Assembly: GCF_024171955.1 (NCBI RefSeq)
Contig: NZ_JAMTCS010000002.1
Location: forward strand, 62,001 to 126,000
Reading direction: 5' to 3'
Length of the DNA stretch: 64,000 bases
From: Promicromonospora thailandica
GTDB taxonomy: Bacteria; Actinomycetota; Actinomycetes; Actinomycetales; Cellulomonadaceae
Part shown: piece by piece, positions 54,966 to 63,605 of the stretch
Layout: every line of letters starts with the position of its first letter
Numbering within the stretch: position 1 is the first letter of the stretch
The notes under the pieces: generated by a model
Told to the model about the DNA's origin: nothing
The model's input: the letters and a program-made list of their open reading frames with translations, nothing else
Databases searched by the model: none
Made by a program: the position numbers and the translations under genes

Positions 54966-57900
54966 ATGCGCGCCAGAACGGGTGCAGCGGCAGCGGTGAT
55001 CGCGGTGGCGGTCGCGCTGGGGACAGGGGTACCGGCGTGGTCGTCCGGAGCGGCCGGTGCCGGCGGGGAGGACGACGGCGGTGCGCCGGCGGTCGTCTCG
55101 TCCGCGACCGTCACGCTGATCACGGGCGACCAGGTCGACGTCGGGCGGTACCCCGACGGGCGCCGCTCCGTCACGGTGCGCCCCGCCGCGGGACGCGAGG
55201 GCATCGCCTTCCAGAAGCTCGTCGAGGGCGACACCGTGCGGGTGATCCCGGGCGACGTCGCGCGCCTCGTGCCCGACCGGCTCGACGCGGCGCTCTTCGA
55301 CGTCACGGGCCTGATCGCGGCCGGGTACGACGACGCGCACCGCGACACCGTCCCCGTCATCGTGCAGGACGCCGCGGTGGCGGACGCCGCGGGCGACCCG
55401 GGCGCGGCGTCGTCGCGCCGGGCGACCGCGCAGCCCGACTGGGCCGCGCTCGGCCTCGAACCGGAGCGGGAGCTGCCGTCGGTCGGCGCGGTCTCGGCGG
55501 ACCTGGACCGGGCCGCGGCGGCCGACCTGCTCGCGTCGCTCGACGCCGGCCCGGCGGCCCGCTCGGCGACGCACGCCGTGAAGGTCTGGCTCGACGGGCG
55601 CGTCGAGGCGCTCGACGTCGACTCGTCCCCGCAGATCGGCGCGCCGGCCGCCTGGGCGGCCGGGTTCACCGGCGAGGGCGTGACCGTCGGCGTGCTCGAC
55701 TCCGGCCTCGACACCACCCACCCCGACCTCGACGACGTGCTGGTCGGTGCCCGGGACTTCACCGGGTCGGGCGACACCGTGGACCGGTACGGCCACGGCA
55801 CGCACGTGGCCTCGATCGCGCTCGGCTCGGGCGATGCCGACGCGGTCAACCGCGGCGTGGCCCCGGGCGCCGACCTGCTGGTCGGCAAGGTGCTCGACGA
55901 CTTCGGCGGCGGCGAGTCGTCGTCGATCATCGACGGCATGGAGTGGATCGCGGAGGCTGGCGCCGACGTGGTGAACATGAGCCTCGGCGAGAGCGAGCGC
56001 TACACGGACGGCACGGACCCGTTCTCGATGGCGGTCGACACGCTGAGCGCCCGGCACGGGACGCTGTTCGTCGTGGCCGTCGGCAACGAGGGCCTGCACG
56101 GCGCCGTCGTGCCGCCGGGCGCCGCGAGCTCCGCGCTCACCGTCGGCGCGGTCGACGACGACGACCAGGTCGCCTACTTCTCCAGCCGCGGCCCGCGGGC
56201 GGGTGACTACGCCATCAAGCCCGACGTCACCGCCCCCGGCGTGGAGATCGTCGCGGCGCGCGCCGACGGCACCAACGAGTGGGAGAGCGACGGCCCGTAC
56301 ACGGCCTGGAGCGGAACCTCCATGGCGGCCCCGCACGTGGCGGGCGCGGCGGCGGTGCTCAAGCAGGCCCGCCCCGAGCTGACCGGTCCGGAGCTCAAGG
56401 CCGTCCTCATGGGTTCGGCGCAGCACACGAGCGGCGGAGCGTTCGAGGAGGGCGCGGGCCGCGTCTTCGTGCCCGCGGCGCTCGACCTGCCCGTCACGCC
56501 GTCGCCCGCCTCGCTGTCGTTCGGCGCCTTCGAGTACCCGCAGGAGGGCACCGCGAGGCGCACCCTCACCTACGCGAACCCCGGGGACGCCGCGGTCACG
56601 CTCGACCTCACGGTCGAGGCGTCGGACCAGGACGGCGAGCCGCTGCCCGACGGCGTGGTCACGCTCGGCACCACCACGCTGACCGTCCCCGCCGGGGGCA
56701 CGGCGTCGGTCGAGGTCGGTGTCGACCGCACGGCCGGGGAGCTCGAGCGCCGCTACAGCGGCGCGGTCACGGCCACCGACGCCGAGGGCCACGAGGTGCG
56801 CACGCCGCTCGGTTACTACCGCGAGCCGGACCTCGCCGACCTGGACGTCCGCACCGTCGGGCGCGGCGGCGAGCCGCACACCGGCTCGTCGAGCGTGCGC
56901 ATCGTGAACGTGGACGACCCGATGCTGTTCGACGAGCACCGCGAGATCGGGCCCGAGGGCCTCGACCTGCGGGTGCCGCCGGGCCGGTACTCGGTCACGG
57001 GCTTCCTGTGGACCACGGACGAGAGCTTCGTGGTCTCGGCGGTCTCGGCCGTGCTCCGGCCGGAGGTCACGGTCGCCGACGACACCACCGTCGTCCTCGA
57101 TGCGCGGGAGGCGCGCGAGCTCACCGTGGCGACCCACCGCCCCGCCGAGGTGCGGTGGATCTCGCTCGACGACACCCGGACGACCGCCGTCGGCGACGAC
57201 TTCTACGGGTTCGGTGCCGTGGTCGGGGCCGACGCGAAGGCGTACGCGACCCCCACGGACGCGCCGGTCACGGTCGGCACGTGGGACCTGCAGACCCACT
57301 TCGTCCTGGAGCAGCCGGTGGCGGAGGGCCGCGCGCCGTCCTACACCTACGACCTGCTGTACACGCAGGACGTCGTGGACACGTTCCGCTTCCGCGCGGA
57401 CGCCCGCAGCACCGCGGCCGTGACGACCGGCTACGCGTCCCTCGGCGCCGACCACGTCGCCGAGAGCGCCCGCGTGGGCACCGCACCGGGGCACATCTGG
57501 GGTTCGGCGATCAGCAGCCCCGTGGCCACCCCCGCACGCCGCACCGAGTACCTGAGCGCGAACGGCGTCACCTGGGGCCACCAGGTGTACGCGGGTACGG
57601 CGGAGGACCCCATGCAGGGCTACTTCGACGCCGCGGCGCGCACCTACGCACCGCGCGAGAAGGCGTGGGCCACCGTGGGCGGCGCCGTCCTGGCCCCGCG
57701 GGCCGGGACCGGCGGGTTCACGGTCACGGACGACACCCTCGGGCTCGCCCTCACGCCGTGGAGCGACGGCGACGGGAGCCGCTTCGTGTCCTTCGGCGGG
57801 CAGACCACGCGCCTGCGCGTCTGGCAGGACGGCGACCCCGTGCTCGACCAGACCCGGCCGACGGGCGAGGTGGTGCTCCCGGCGGGCGGAGCGGCCCACC

Positions 57901-58310
57901 GCGTGGCCCTCGACGCCAGCCGCCAGGACTCCTGGTGGGAGCGGTCGACGCGGACGAGCACCGAGTGGACCTTCCGCGCGGCCCCCGGGGCCGCGGCGCC
58001 GGCCGTGCTCGACGTCGGCTACGCCGTCCAGGGCCTCGACCTGCGCCACGCGGCACCTCGCAGCACGCGGGTCACGCTGTCGGCCGGAACCCCGAGCAAG
58101 GACCGGGCCACCTCGGCCCGCCTGTGGTGGTCCGCGGACGACGGCGCCACGTGGCACGCCGCGCCCCTCGCCGGCGGGCGGCCGGGGACGTTCACCGGCA
58201 CGGTGCGCGCGCCGCACGGCACCGCGCACGTCTCGCTCCGCGTCGAGGCGCGGGACGCGTCGGGCGGCACCGTCACGCAGACGGTGATCCGCGCGTACGC
58301 CGTCCGCTGA
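54966..58310 (+). CDS. Large secreted S8 (subtilisin-like) serine protease
   Basis: A 1114-residue secreted protease. The signal peptide ends near VPAWSSG, and a prodomain follows to about residue 215. The catalytic triad is Asp245 (VGVLDSGLDTTHPD), His277 (YGHGTHVASIA) and Ser452 (SGTSMAAPHVAG). After the catalytic domain (to about 490) come roughly 600 residues of beta-rich domains, with no visible anchor or sorting signal, so it is probably released. Serine proteases of this length occur in soil actinobacteria. AAGGAG precedes the ATG. The adjacent peptide importer suggests a joint role in protein scavenging. Confidence 0.94.
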   Translation: MRARTGAAAAVIAVAVALGTGVPAWSSGAAGAGGEDDGGAPAVVSSATVTLITGDQVDVGRYPDGRRSVTVRPAAGREGIAFQKLVEGDTVRVIPGDVARLVPDRLDAALFDVTGLIAAGYDDAHRDTVPVIVQDAAVADAAGDPGAASSRRATAQPDWAALGLEPERELPSVGAVSADLDRAAAADLLASLDAGPAARSATHAVKVWLDGRVEALDVDSSPQIGAPAAWAAGFTGEGVTVGVLDSGLDTTHPDLDDVLVGARDFTGSGDTVDRYGHGTHVASIALGSGDADAVNRGVAPGADLLVGKVLDDFGGGESSSIIDGMEWIAEAGADVVNMSLGESERYTDGTDPFSMAVDTLSARHGTLFVVAVGNEGLHGAVVPPGAASSALTVGAVDDDDQVAYFSSRGPRAGDYAIKPDVTAPGVEIVAARADGTNEWESDGPYTAWSGTSMAAPHVAGAAAVLKQARPELTGPELKAVLMGSAQHTSGGAFEEGAGRVFVPAALDLPVTPSPASLSFGAFEYPQEGTARRTLTYANPGDAAVTLDLTVEASDQDGEPLPDGVVTLGTTTLTVPAGGTASVEVGVDRTAGELERRYSGAVTATDAEGHEVRTPLGYYREPDLADLDVRTVGRGGEPHTGSSSVRIVNVDDPMLFDEHREIGPEGLDLRVPPGRYSVTGFLWTTDESFVVSAVSAVLRPEVTVADDTTVVLDAREARELTVATHRPAEVRWISLDDTRTTAVGDDFYGFGAVVGADAKAYATPTDAPVTVGTWDLQTHFVLEQPVAEGRAPSYTYDLLYTQDVVDTFRFRADARSTAAVTTGYASLGADHVAESARVGTAPGHIWGSAISSPVATPARRTEYLSANGVTWGHQVYAGTAEDPMQGYFDAAARTYAPREKAWATVGGAVLAPRAGTGGFTVTDDTLGLALTPWSDGDGSRFVSFGGQTTRLRVWQDGDPVLDQTRPTGEVVLPAGGAAHRVALDASRQDSWWERSTRTSTEWTFRAAPGAAAPAVLDVGYAVQGLDLRHAAPRSTRVTLSAGTPSKDRATSARLWWSADDGATWHAAPLAGGRPGTFTGTVRAPHGTAHVSLRVEARDASGGTVTQTVIRAYAVR

Positions 58311-58325
58311 CGGGGATCCGCACCA

Positions 58326-58371
58326 CGTGTCAGACGTACGGGTCGCTCGGGGGACCCGTACGTCTGACACG
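58326..58371. repeat. 46-bp palindrome after the subtilase gene
   Basis: Perfect 19-bp arms (58326-58344 and 58353-58371) begin CGTGTCAGACGTACGGGTC and enclose an eight-base loop. It starts 16 bases after the protease stop and has no T-tract. It differs from the other palindromes in core sequence, but shares the near-perfect arm design. Confidence 0.85.
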
Positions 58372-58444
58372 CCCGGCGAGCTGCCGGGCGCGGCGGTGGG
58401 CTCGGCCGGGCGTGTAGCCTCCTGCGCGACATGAGCGAGGCGAC

Positions 58445-59191
58445 ATGAGCGAGCACCCGACCAGCGGCGACGCCGAGTTCGCCGTGCCCGACGACGCCCT
58501 GCGCGCCGGTGCCCTCGACGCCCCGGCGGGCAGCGGGCGCGCGGGGCGCCGCGCCGGCCGGGCGCCCATCCGCGTGATCTTCGTGCCCGGGCTCGGGGAC
58601 CGGCTGCCGCCGCTGGTGCACCTCCAGCGCGAGGCGCTGCGCACCTGGCGCGCGCTGGGCGTGCGGACCACGATGTTCCGCGTGCGCTGGTCCTCGGACG
58701 CCTCGTTCCAGGACCGCCTCGACCGCCTCGACGAGATGGTCGAGCGGTACGAGCAGCGAGGTGAGCGCGTGGCGCTCATGGGGGCGTCCGCCGGGGCGGG
58801 CGCCGTGCTCGCGGCCTACACCCGGCGCCGCTCGATCGTGGCCGTCGTGATCATCGCGGGGAAGTTCCTCGAGCCCGAGGACATCATCAAGCCCGTGCTC
58901 GACCGCAACGCGCCGTTCGCGCAGTCGCTCGCGACCGTGCCGAAGCTCCTGGAGGAGCTCGGGCCCGACGACCGGGCACGGATCCTCAGCCTGCGGTCGG
59001 CCCGGGACGGCGTGGTGGACGACGAGGACACCCTGCTGGAGGGCGCGGTGAACGAGACGATGCGCGTGGTGGGCCACGTGCTCGCCATCGGCTACGCGCT
59101 GATGTTCCAGGCCCGCCGGGTCGTGCGATTCCTGCGCGACGCGGTGACGGACGACGCTGCGCCCGGGCCGGAGCGCGCGGGCACGCTGTAG
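58445..59191 (+). CDS. Alpha/beta-hydrolase-like protein with membrane-proximal C-terminus
   Basis: A 248-residue protein with VIFVPGLGDRLPPLVHLQREALRT near residue 40 and the nucleophile elbow ALMGASAGAGAVLAAY, but I see no convincing catalytic histidine beyond doubt, so activity is uncertain. The C-terminal region (RVVGHVLAIGYALMFQARRVVRF) is amphipathic or weakly hydrophobic. The sequence GCGACATGAGCGAG occurs twice just before the start. The first ATG meets a stop after five codons, so the second is used. The gene stands alone between a palindrome and the rhodanese gene. Confidence 0.78.
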   Translation: MSEHPTSGDAEFAVPDDALRAGALDAPAGSGRAGRRAGRAPIRVIFVPGLGDRLPPLVHLQREALRTWRALGVRTTMFRVRWSSDASFQDRLDRLDEMVERYEQRGERVALMGASAGAGAVLAAYTRRRSIVAVVIIAGKFLEPEDIIKPVLDRNAPFAQSLATVPKLLEELGPDDRARILSLRSARDGVVDDEDTLLEGAVNETMRVVGHVLAIGYALMFQARRVVRFLRDAVTDDAAPGPERAGTL

Positions 59192-59268
59192 CGCGCCTGA
59201 CGCACACTTCAGGAACGGTGCGGCCCCCGGCCCTTGTCGCGGGCGCCCGGGCTCCGCACACTCGGGTC

Positions 59269-59697
59269 ATGACGAGCACCCAGGACACCTCCGCCGCCGT
59301 CGCGCACTTCGCCGGGCGGCTCGCCTTCGAGACCGACGTCGCCGACGTGCACGACGACCTCGCCGCCGGGCGCCGCTTCACGCTGGTCGACGTGCGCCCC
59401 CAGGAGGCGTGGGACCAGGGCCACGTGCCGGGCGCCGTGCACCTGCCGAAGGGCAAGATCAGGCTGCGGGCCGAGCAGACCCTCGACCGCGACGTGCCCG
59501 TGGTCACCTACTGCTGGGGACCGGGCTGCAACGCGGCCACCAAGGCGGCCCTCGAGCTCGCGACGCTCGGCTACGAGGTCAAGGAGATGATCGGCGGCTT
59601 CGAGTACTGGGTGCGCGAGGGCTTCCCCTACGACACGGCGTCCGGCCGGGTCCACCCCGCCCCGGACCCCCTCTCGGCCCCGCTCCACACCCACTGA
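59269..59697 (+). CDS. Rhodanese-like domain protein
   Basis: A 142-residue single rhodanese domain. FTLVDVRPQEAWDQGHVPGAVHLPKG is typical. The active-site loop is TYCWGPGCNAA, with the catalytic Cys at the expected place and a second Cys in the loop. It has no signal peptide. It may transfer sulfur or act as a persulfide carrier in the cytoplasm. The ATG giving MTSTQDTSAAV is used. It converges on the two-component system, with 97 bp between the genes and no clear terminator. Confidence 0.9.
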   Translation: MTSTQDTSAAVAHFAGRLAFETDVADVHDDLAAGRRFTLVDVRPQEAWDQGHVPGAVHLPKGKIRLRAEQTLDRDVPVVTYCWGPGCNAATKAALELATLGYEVKEMIGGFEYWVREGFPYDTASGRVHPAPDPLSAPLHTH

Positions 59698-59794
59698 CGG
59701 CCGCCCGTCGACAGTCCGCCCCGATCAGACGATCAGGCCTGGTTCCGGGGTGGATCGCTGGCGCCACCGCCTGCTCGCGGCGGACCTTCCCGCG

Positions 59795-60508
59795 TCAGGT
59801 GGGGCGGTAGCGGTTCTCCGGGCGGCCCGTCGCGCCGTAGCGGGGCGTCACCTGGGCCAGGCCCTCGCGGACCAGGTGCTCCAGGTAGCGGCGGGCACTG
59901 ACGCGCGACATCCCCACGGCCCCGGCCACCTCCGCCGCGGAGGCGTCCCGCGGCACGGCGGCGCTCCCGGCCTCGCCCGGGGAGCCGCACAGCCGGGCCA
60001 GCGCCTCCTGCACCAGGGCGCGGCTGCGCTCCGACAGGCCCTTGGGCGGCAGCGCCGTCGCCCGTGGGCCCGCCAGGAGCTGGTCGACGGCGTCCTGGTC
60101 GAGCGTGTCCTCGGCGCGGCGCAGGTCCTCGCGCCGCTGCCACACCTCGTCGAGCCGGTCCCGCAGCGCGGCCGAGGTGAACGGCTTGACCAGGTACGCG
60201 ACCACGCCGCCGGCCATCGCCTGGCGCACGCTGTCCAGCTCGCGTGCGGCGGTCGTGGCGACGACGTCGACGGGCGGGCCGGGCAGCAGCCGCAGCCGGC
60301 GCAGCACGTCGAGCCCGCCGATGTCCGGCAGGTGCAGGTCGAGCAGCACCAGGTCGGGCCGCAGCCCGGCGGCGAGCCGCAGCGCGTCCGCGCCGTTCCG
60401 GGCCTCGCCGACGACGACGAACCGCGGGTGGCTCTCCACGAACCCGCGGTGCACGACGGCGACCGCCGGGTCGTCCTCCACCACGAGCGTGCGGGCCCGC
60501 CCGGTCAC
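59795..60508 (-). CDS. CitB/DctR-type response regulator
   Basis: A 237-residue regulator. The receiver domain has the acidic pair Asp12-Asp13 and the phospho-acceptor Asp57 in LVLLDLHLPD, with Lys in VVAYLVKPF. The C-terminal output is a helix-turn-helix of the DpiA/CitB type (AAEVAGAVGMSRVSARRYLEHLVREGLAQV). It starts at GTG, overlapping the end of the sensor gene by four bases (on the minus strand the sensor comes first), so it is translated with it. It likely controls the divergent tctCBA operon. Confidence 0.93.
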   Translation of the reverse strand: MTGRARTLVVEDDPAVAVVHRGFVESHPRFVVVGEARNGADALRLAAGLRPDLVLLDLHLPDIGGLDVLRRLRLLPGPPVDVVATTAARELDSVRQAMAGGVVAYLVKPFTSAALRDRLDEVWQRREDLRRAEDTLDQDAVDQLLAGPRATALPPKGLSERSRALVQEALARLCGSPGEAGSAAVPRDASAAEVAGAVGMSRVSARRYLEHLVREGLAQVTPRYGATGRPENRYRPT

Positions 60509-61875
60509 GACGTCGCCCCGGCGGACCCGGCACCCGCACCCGCACCAGCCGCGGCACCCACGCCCGCGGCGCCCCCGGCACCCGGCAGCACGACCGTGAC
60601 CCGCGCTCCGCCGAGGTCGCCCGTGCCGACCTCGATCTCGCCGTCGCGCCGCTCCACGACCCGCCGCACCAGCGCGAGCCCGATGCCCCGGTTGTGCTCG
60701 CGGCGCCCGGAGCGGTTCGGTCCAGGGCCGCCGGCCCCCGCCTCACCCGTGACCTTCGTCGTGAACCCCGCCTTGAACACCTGGTGCTGCAGCGCGACGG
60801 GGATGCCCGGGCCGTCGTCGTCCACGCGCAGGCGCAGGTGGCCGGCGTCGGTGTGCACGAGCACCCGCACCCGGCCGTCGGTACCCACGGCCTCGACGGC
60901 GTTGTCGATGAGGTTGCCCAGCACCACGAGCGCGTCGGTGTGCACCGCGGACGCCTCGGGCGTCGCGGGGGCGTCCACGACGGAGCCCTCGTCGACGTCG
61001 AGTGTGACGTCACGCTCGCGCGCCGTGATCGTCTTGACCAGCAGGAGCGCGGCGAGCTCGGGCGACCGCACGGCCGGCGCGACCGACGACGCCGTGAGCA
61101 GCCCGCCGTAGCCCGACCGCTCGATGAACGCGACCGCCTCCTGGGTGCGGCCCAGCTCCAGCAGCCCCGAGATCACGTGCACGGTGTTGGCGAACTCGTG
61201 CGACTGGGACCGCAGGGCGTCGGTGAGGCCGCGGGTCTCCAGCAGGCCCGCGATGTCCTCCGGCTCGAGCAGGTAGATGCGCCGCCGCACCAGGCGGGTC
61301 ACCCACGCCGCGCACAGCACGCCCACCACCGCGGCGGCGGCGAGCGCCGCGAGCAGCCACCCGCGGTCGTCGGTGAGGTCGGCGCGCAGCTCGGACTCCA
61401 GGATGCCGACGCTCGCGGTGCCGATCACGGGGGCGGGCGAGGCGTCGTCGGCGGCGTCGCCGTAGACGGGCACCTTGACCCGCCACGACGTGCCGAGCGT
61501 GCCGGTCTGGGTGCCGGTCCAGATCTGGCCCGACAGGGGTACGGAGGGGTCGGTGGAGACGCGGCGGCCGATCTCCTCCGGGTCGGGGTGGGAGTAGCGG
61601 ACGCCGTGGTCGTCGGTGACCACCACGTAGGTGACCTCGGACGCCTCGCGGATCACCTCGGCGATGGGCTGGATGGTCGCGGAGGGGTCGGCGTCGTCGA
61701 ACGCGTCGAGGATGACTGGCAGACGGGCCACGGACTGGGCCACCCCGGTCATGCGGTCGACGTAGGCCTCGCGGAGCTGCCGTTCCTGCAGCGCGGAAGC
61801 GACCACGCCGGTGGTGCAGACGAGCACGAGCACGATGACGACCTGCAGCACCAGCAGCTGCGCCCGGAGCGTCAT
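60505..61875 (-). CDS. CitA/DcuS-type sensor histidine kinase
   Basis: A 456-residue membrane sensor. Helix 1 (LLVLQVVIVLVLVCTTGVVA) and helix 2 (WLLAALAAAAVVGVLCAAWV) bracket an extracytoplasmic PAS-like domain typical of carboxylate sensors (YVVVTDDHGVRYSHPDPEEIG). The phospho-acceptor is His226 in SQSHEFANTVHVISGL. The ATPase part has NLIDNAVEA and GHNRGIGLALVRRV-type motifs. The C-terminal tail is Ala/Gly-rich. MTLRAQ is the chosen start, after AGAAGGG. It is divergent from tctC. Confidence 0.93.
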   Translation of the reverse strand: MTLRAQLLVLQVVIVLVLVCTTGVVASALQERQLREAYVDRMTGVAQSVARLPVILDAFDDADPSATIQPIAEVIREASEVTYVVVTDDHGVRYSHPDPEEIGRRVSTDPSVPLSGQIWTGTQTGTLGTSWRVKVPVYGDAADDASPAPVIGTASVGILESELRADLTDDRGWLLAALAAAAVVGVLCAAWVTRLVRRRIYLLEPEDIAGLLETRGLTDALRSQSHEFANTVHVISGLLELGRTQEAVAFIERSGYGGLLTASSVAPAVRSPELAALLLVKTITARERDVTLDVDEGSVVDAPATPEASAVHTDALVVLGNLIDNAVEAVGTDGRVRVLVHTDAGHLRLRVDDDGPGIPVALQHQVFKAGFTTKVTGEAGAGGPGPNRSGRREHNRGIGLALVRRVVERRDGEIEVGTGDLGGARVTVVLPGAGGAAGVGAAAGAGAGAGSAGATS

Positions 61876-61944
61876 CGCCCTTCTCACGGACGCCAGTGTG
61901 CACCGGCGGGCCGCCGGGGCGGTAGCGCAATGCCGTGACCGAAA

Positions 61945-61972
61945 CGACCACAACGTTCGTTGCGACCACAAC
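61945..61972. promoter_or_regulatory. Direct-repeat operator in the sensor/tctC divergent region
   Basis: CGACCACAAC occurs at 61945 and 61963, an 18-bp period, with the palindromic AACGTTCGTT-like spacer between them. Repeats of this sort commonly bind CitB/DctR-type response regulators. It lies about 100 bases before tctC. Confidence 0.55.
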
Positions 61973-62010
61973 CCGGCCCTCGCCGGCGGGCGCTCCTACG
62001 CTCGCGCCGA

Positions 62011-62054
62011 CCGCACCGCACTGCACCGCACTGCACCGCACTGCACCGCACTGC
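62011..62054 (+). repeat. 10-bp tandem repeat in the tctC leader
   Basis: CTGCACCGCA repeats three times exactly at 62021, 62031 and 62041, preceded by a near copy and followed by CTGC. The array ends just before the AAGGAGGAGA ribosome site of tctC. It may vary in copy number and so change the leader length or structure. Confidence 0.8.
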
Positions 62055-62067
62055 TCAAGGAGGAGAC

Positions 62068-63069
62068 ATGCGTATCGTCCGAACCGGGGTCGTCCCCGCG
62101 GGGGTCGTCCTGGCCCTGGCCCTCACGGGCTGTTCCAGCCTGGAGTCGAACGCCGGGGGTGGTGACGCGGCGATCGACGAGCTGTCCGTGGTGGTCCCGG
62201 CGGCGCCGGGCGGCGGCTGGGACCAGACGGGCCGCGCCCTGCAGGCCGACCTCCAGGAGGAGGGGCTCGTCGGCACCGCCACCGTCACGAACGTCGACGG
62301 CGCCGGCGGCACCGTCGGCCTGGCCAACATCGCCAACGCCACCGACCCGAACACGCTGCTCGTGATGGGCCTGGTGATGGTCGGTGCCGTGGAGACCAAC
62401 CAGTCCCAGGCCCGTATCGAGGACACGACGCCGATCGCGCGCCTGACCGAGGAGCAGGAGGTGATCGTGGTGCCCGCGGAGTCGCCGTACGAGACGGTCG
62501 ACGACCTGGTGGCCGACATCGAGAAGAACGGCAAGGACGTGGCCGTGACGGGCGGCTCGGCGGGCGGCACCGACCACATGCTCGCGGGCATGCTGCTCCA
62601 GGCCGCGGGCCTGCCCGCCGACGAGATCGCGCGGAGCCTCAACTACGTGGCCTACTCGGGCGGCGGGGAGTCCCTGGCGGCGCTGCTGGGCAACAACGTC
62701 GACGCGGGCATCTCGGGCGTCAGCGAGTACGCCGAGCAGGTCGAGGCGGGCGAGCTGCGGGCGCTGGCGGTCTCCGGGGAGGAGCGCGTGGACGCCCTGC
62801 CGGACACGCCGACGCTCACCGAGGCGGGCTACGACGTCGTCTTCACGAACTGGCGCGGTGTGGTCGCCCCGGGCTCCGTCGACGACGCGGAGCGGGAGGC
62901 GCTGACCGACGCGGTCACCGAGCTGGCCGGGTCGGACGCGTGGCAGGCGACGCTCGAGGAGAAGGACTGGGACGACGCGTTCCTCGCGGGCGACGAGTTC
63001 GACGCCTACCTCGAGGAGAACATCGCGGAGACGCAGTCCGTGCTGCGGGACATCGGTCTGCTCCAGTGA
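62068..63069 (+). CDS. tctC: Tripartite tricarboxylate transporter substrate-binding protein
   Basis: A 333-residue binding lipoprotein of the TTT family. The signal peptide ends with lipobox LTGC. VVVPAAPGGGWDQTGRALQ opens the domain, followed by VTNVDGAGGTVGLANI and SGGGESLAALLGNNVDAG, all characteristic. A strong AAGGAGGAGA lies before the ATG. It delivers a carboxylate, probably citrate or another tricarboxylate, to TctA/TctB. The divergent CitA/CitB system is the likely regulator. Confidence 0.94.
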   Translation: MRIVRTGVVPAGVVLALALTGCSSLESNAGGGDAAIDELSVVVPAAPGGGWDQTGRALQADLQEEGLVGTATVTNVDGAGGTVGLANIANATDPNTLLVMGLVMVGAVETNQSQARIEDTTPIARLTEEQEVIVVPAESPYETVDDLVADIEKNGKDVAVTGGSAGGTDHMLAGMLLQAAGLPADEIARSLNYVAYSGGGESLAALLGNNVDAGISGVSEYAEQVEAGELRALAVSGEERVDALPDTPTLTEAGYDVVFTNWRGVVAPGSVDDAEREALTDAVTELAGSDAWQATLEEKDWDDAFLAGDEFDAYLEENIAETQSVLRDIGLLQ

Positions 63070-63605
63070 GCGCGGACGGCAGCGGTCCCGCGGCGGACGT
63101 CGTCGCGCCCCGCCGTCGGTGGGGCGAGCTCGTGCTCGCCGCCGCCACGGCGGCGCTCGGCGGGTACGTGCTGGTGGCCGCCGGCGACATCGTGGTGCCC
63201 GGCTCGACGAACACGCTCGGCCCGCGCGCCTTCCCCTACCTCGTGGGCGCGATGCTCGTCGCGGCGGGCGTGGTGCTGGTGATCCTGGTGCTGACCGGCC
63301 GCGCAGGGCAGGAGGAGGGCGGCGAGGACGTCGACCCGACCGTCCGCACCGACTGGCTCACGGTGGGGCTGCTCGTGGCCGCCCTCGTGGTGCACGTGTT
63401 CACGATCAACGTGCTCGGCTGGCCGTTCGCCGCCGCGCTCCTGTTCGCCGCGGCCGCCGTCGTCCTGGGCGCGCGCCCCTGGTGGCGTGCCGCCCTGGTC
63501 GGCCTGGTGCTCGGCCTGGTGATCCAGGTCGTCTTCGGCGGCCTGCTGGGGCTGTCCCTGCCGCCCGGCCCGCTCCTGGAAGGGGTGCCGTTCCTCCGTG
63601 GATAA
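63066..63605 (+). CDS. tctB: Tripartite tricarboxylate transporter small membrane subunit
   Basis: A 179-residue four-helix membrane protein, the TctB subunit. Helices are seen around residues 20-40, 55-80, 100-125 and 130-165, after a short polar N-terminus. It starts at GTG inside the tctC stop and overlaps tctA by eight bases, a typical compact tct operon. Confidence 0.9.
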   Translation: MSADGSGPAADVVAPRRRWGELVLAAATAALGGYVLVAAGDIVVPGSTNTLGPRAFPYLVGAMLVAAGVVLVILVLTGRAGQEEGGEDVDPTVRTDWLTVGLLVAALVVHVFTINVLGWPFAAALLFAAAAVVLGARPWWRAALVGLVLGLVIQVVFGGLLGLSLPPGPLLEGVPFLRG

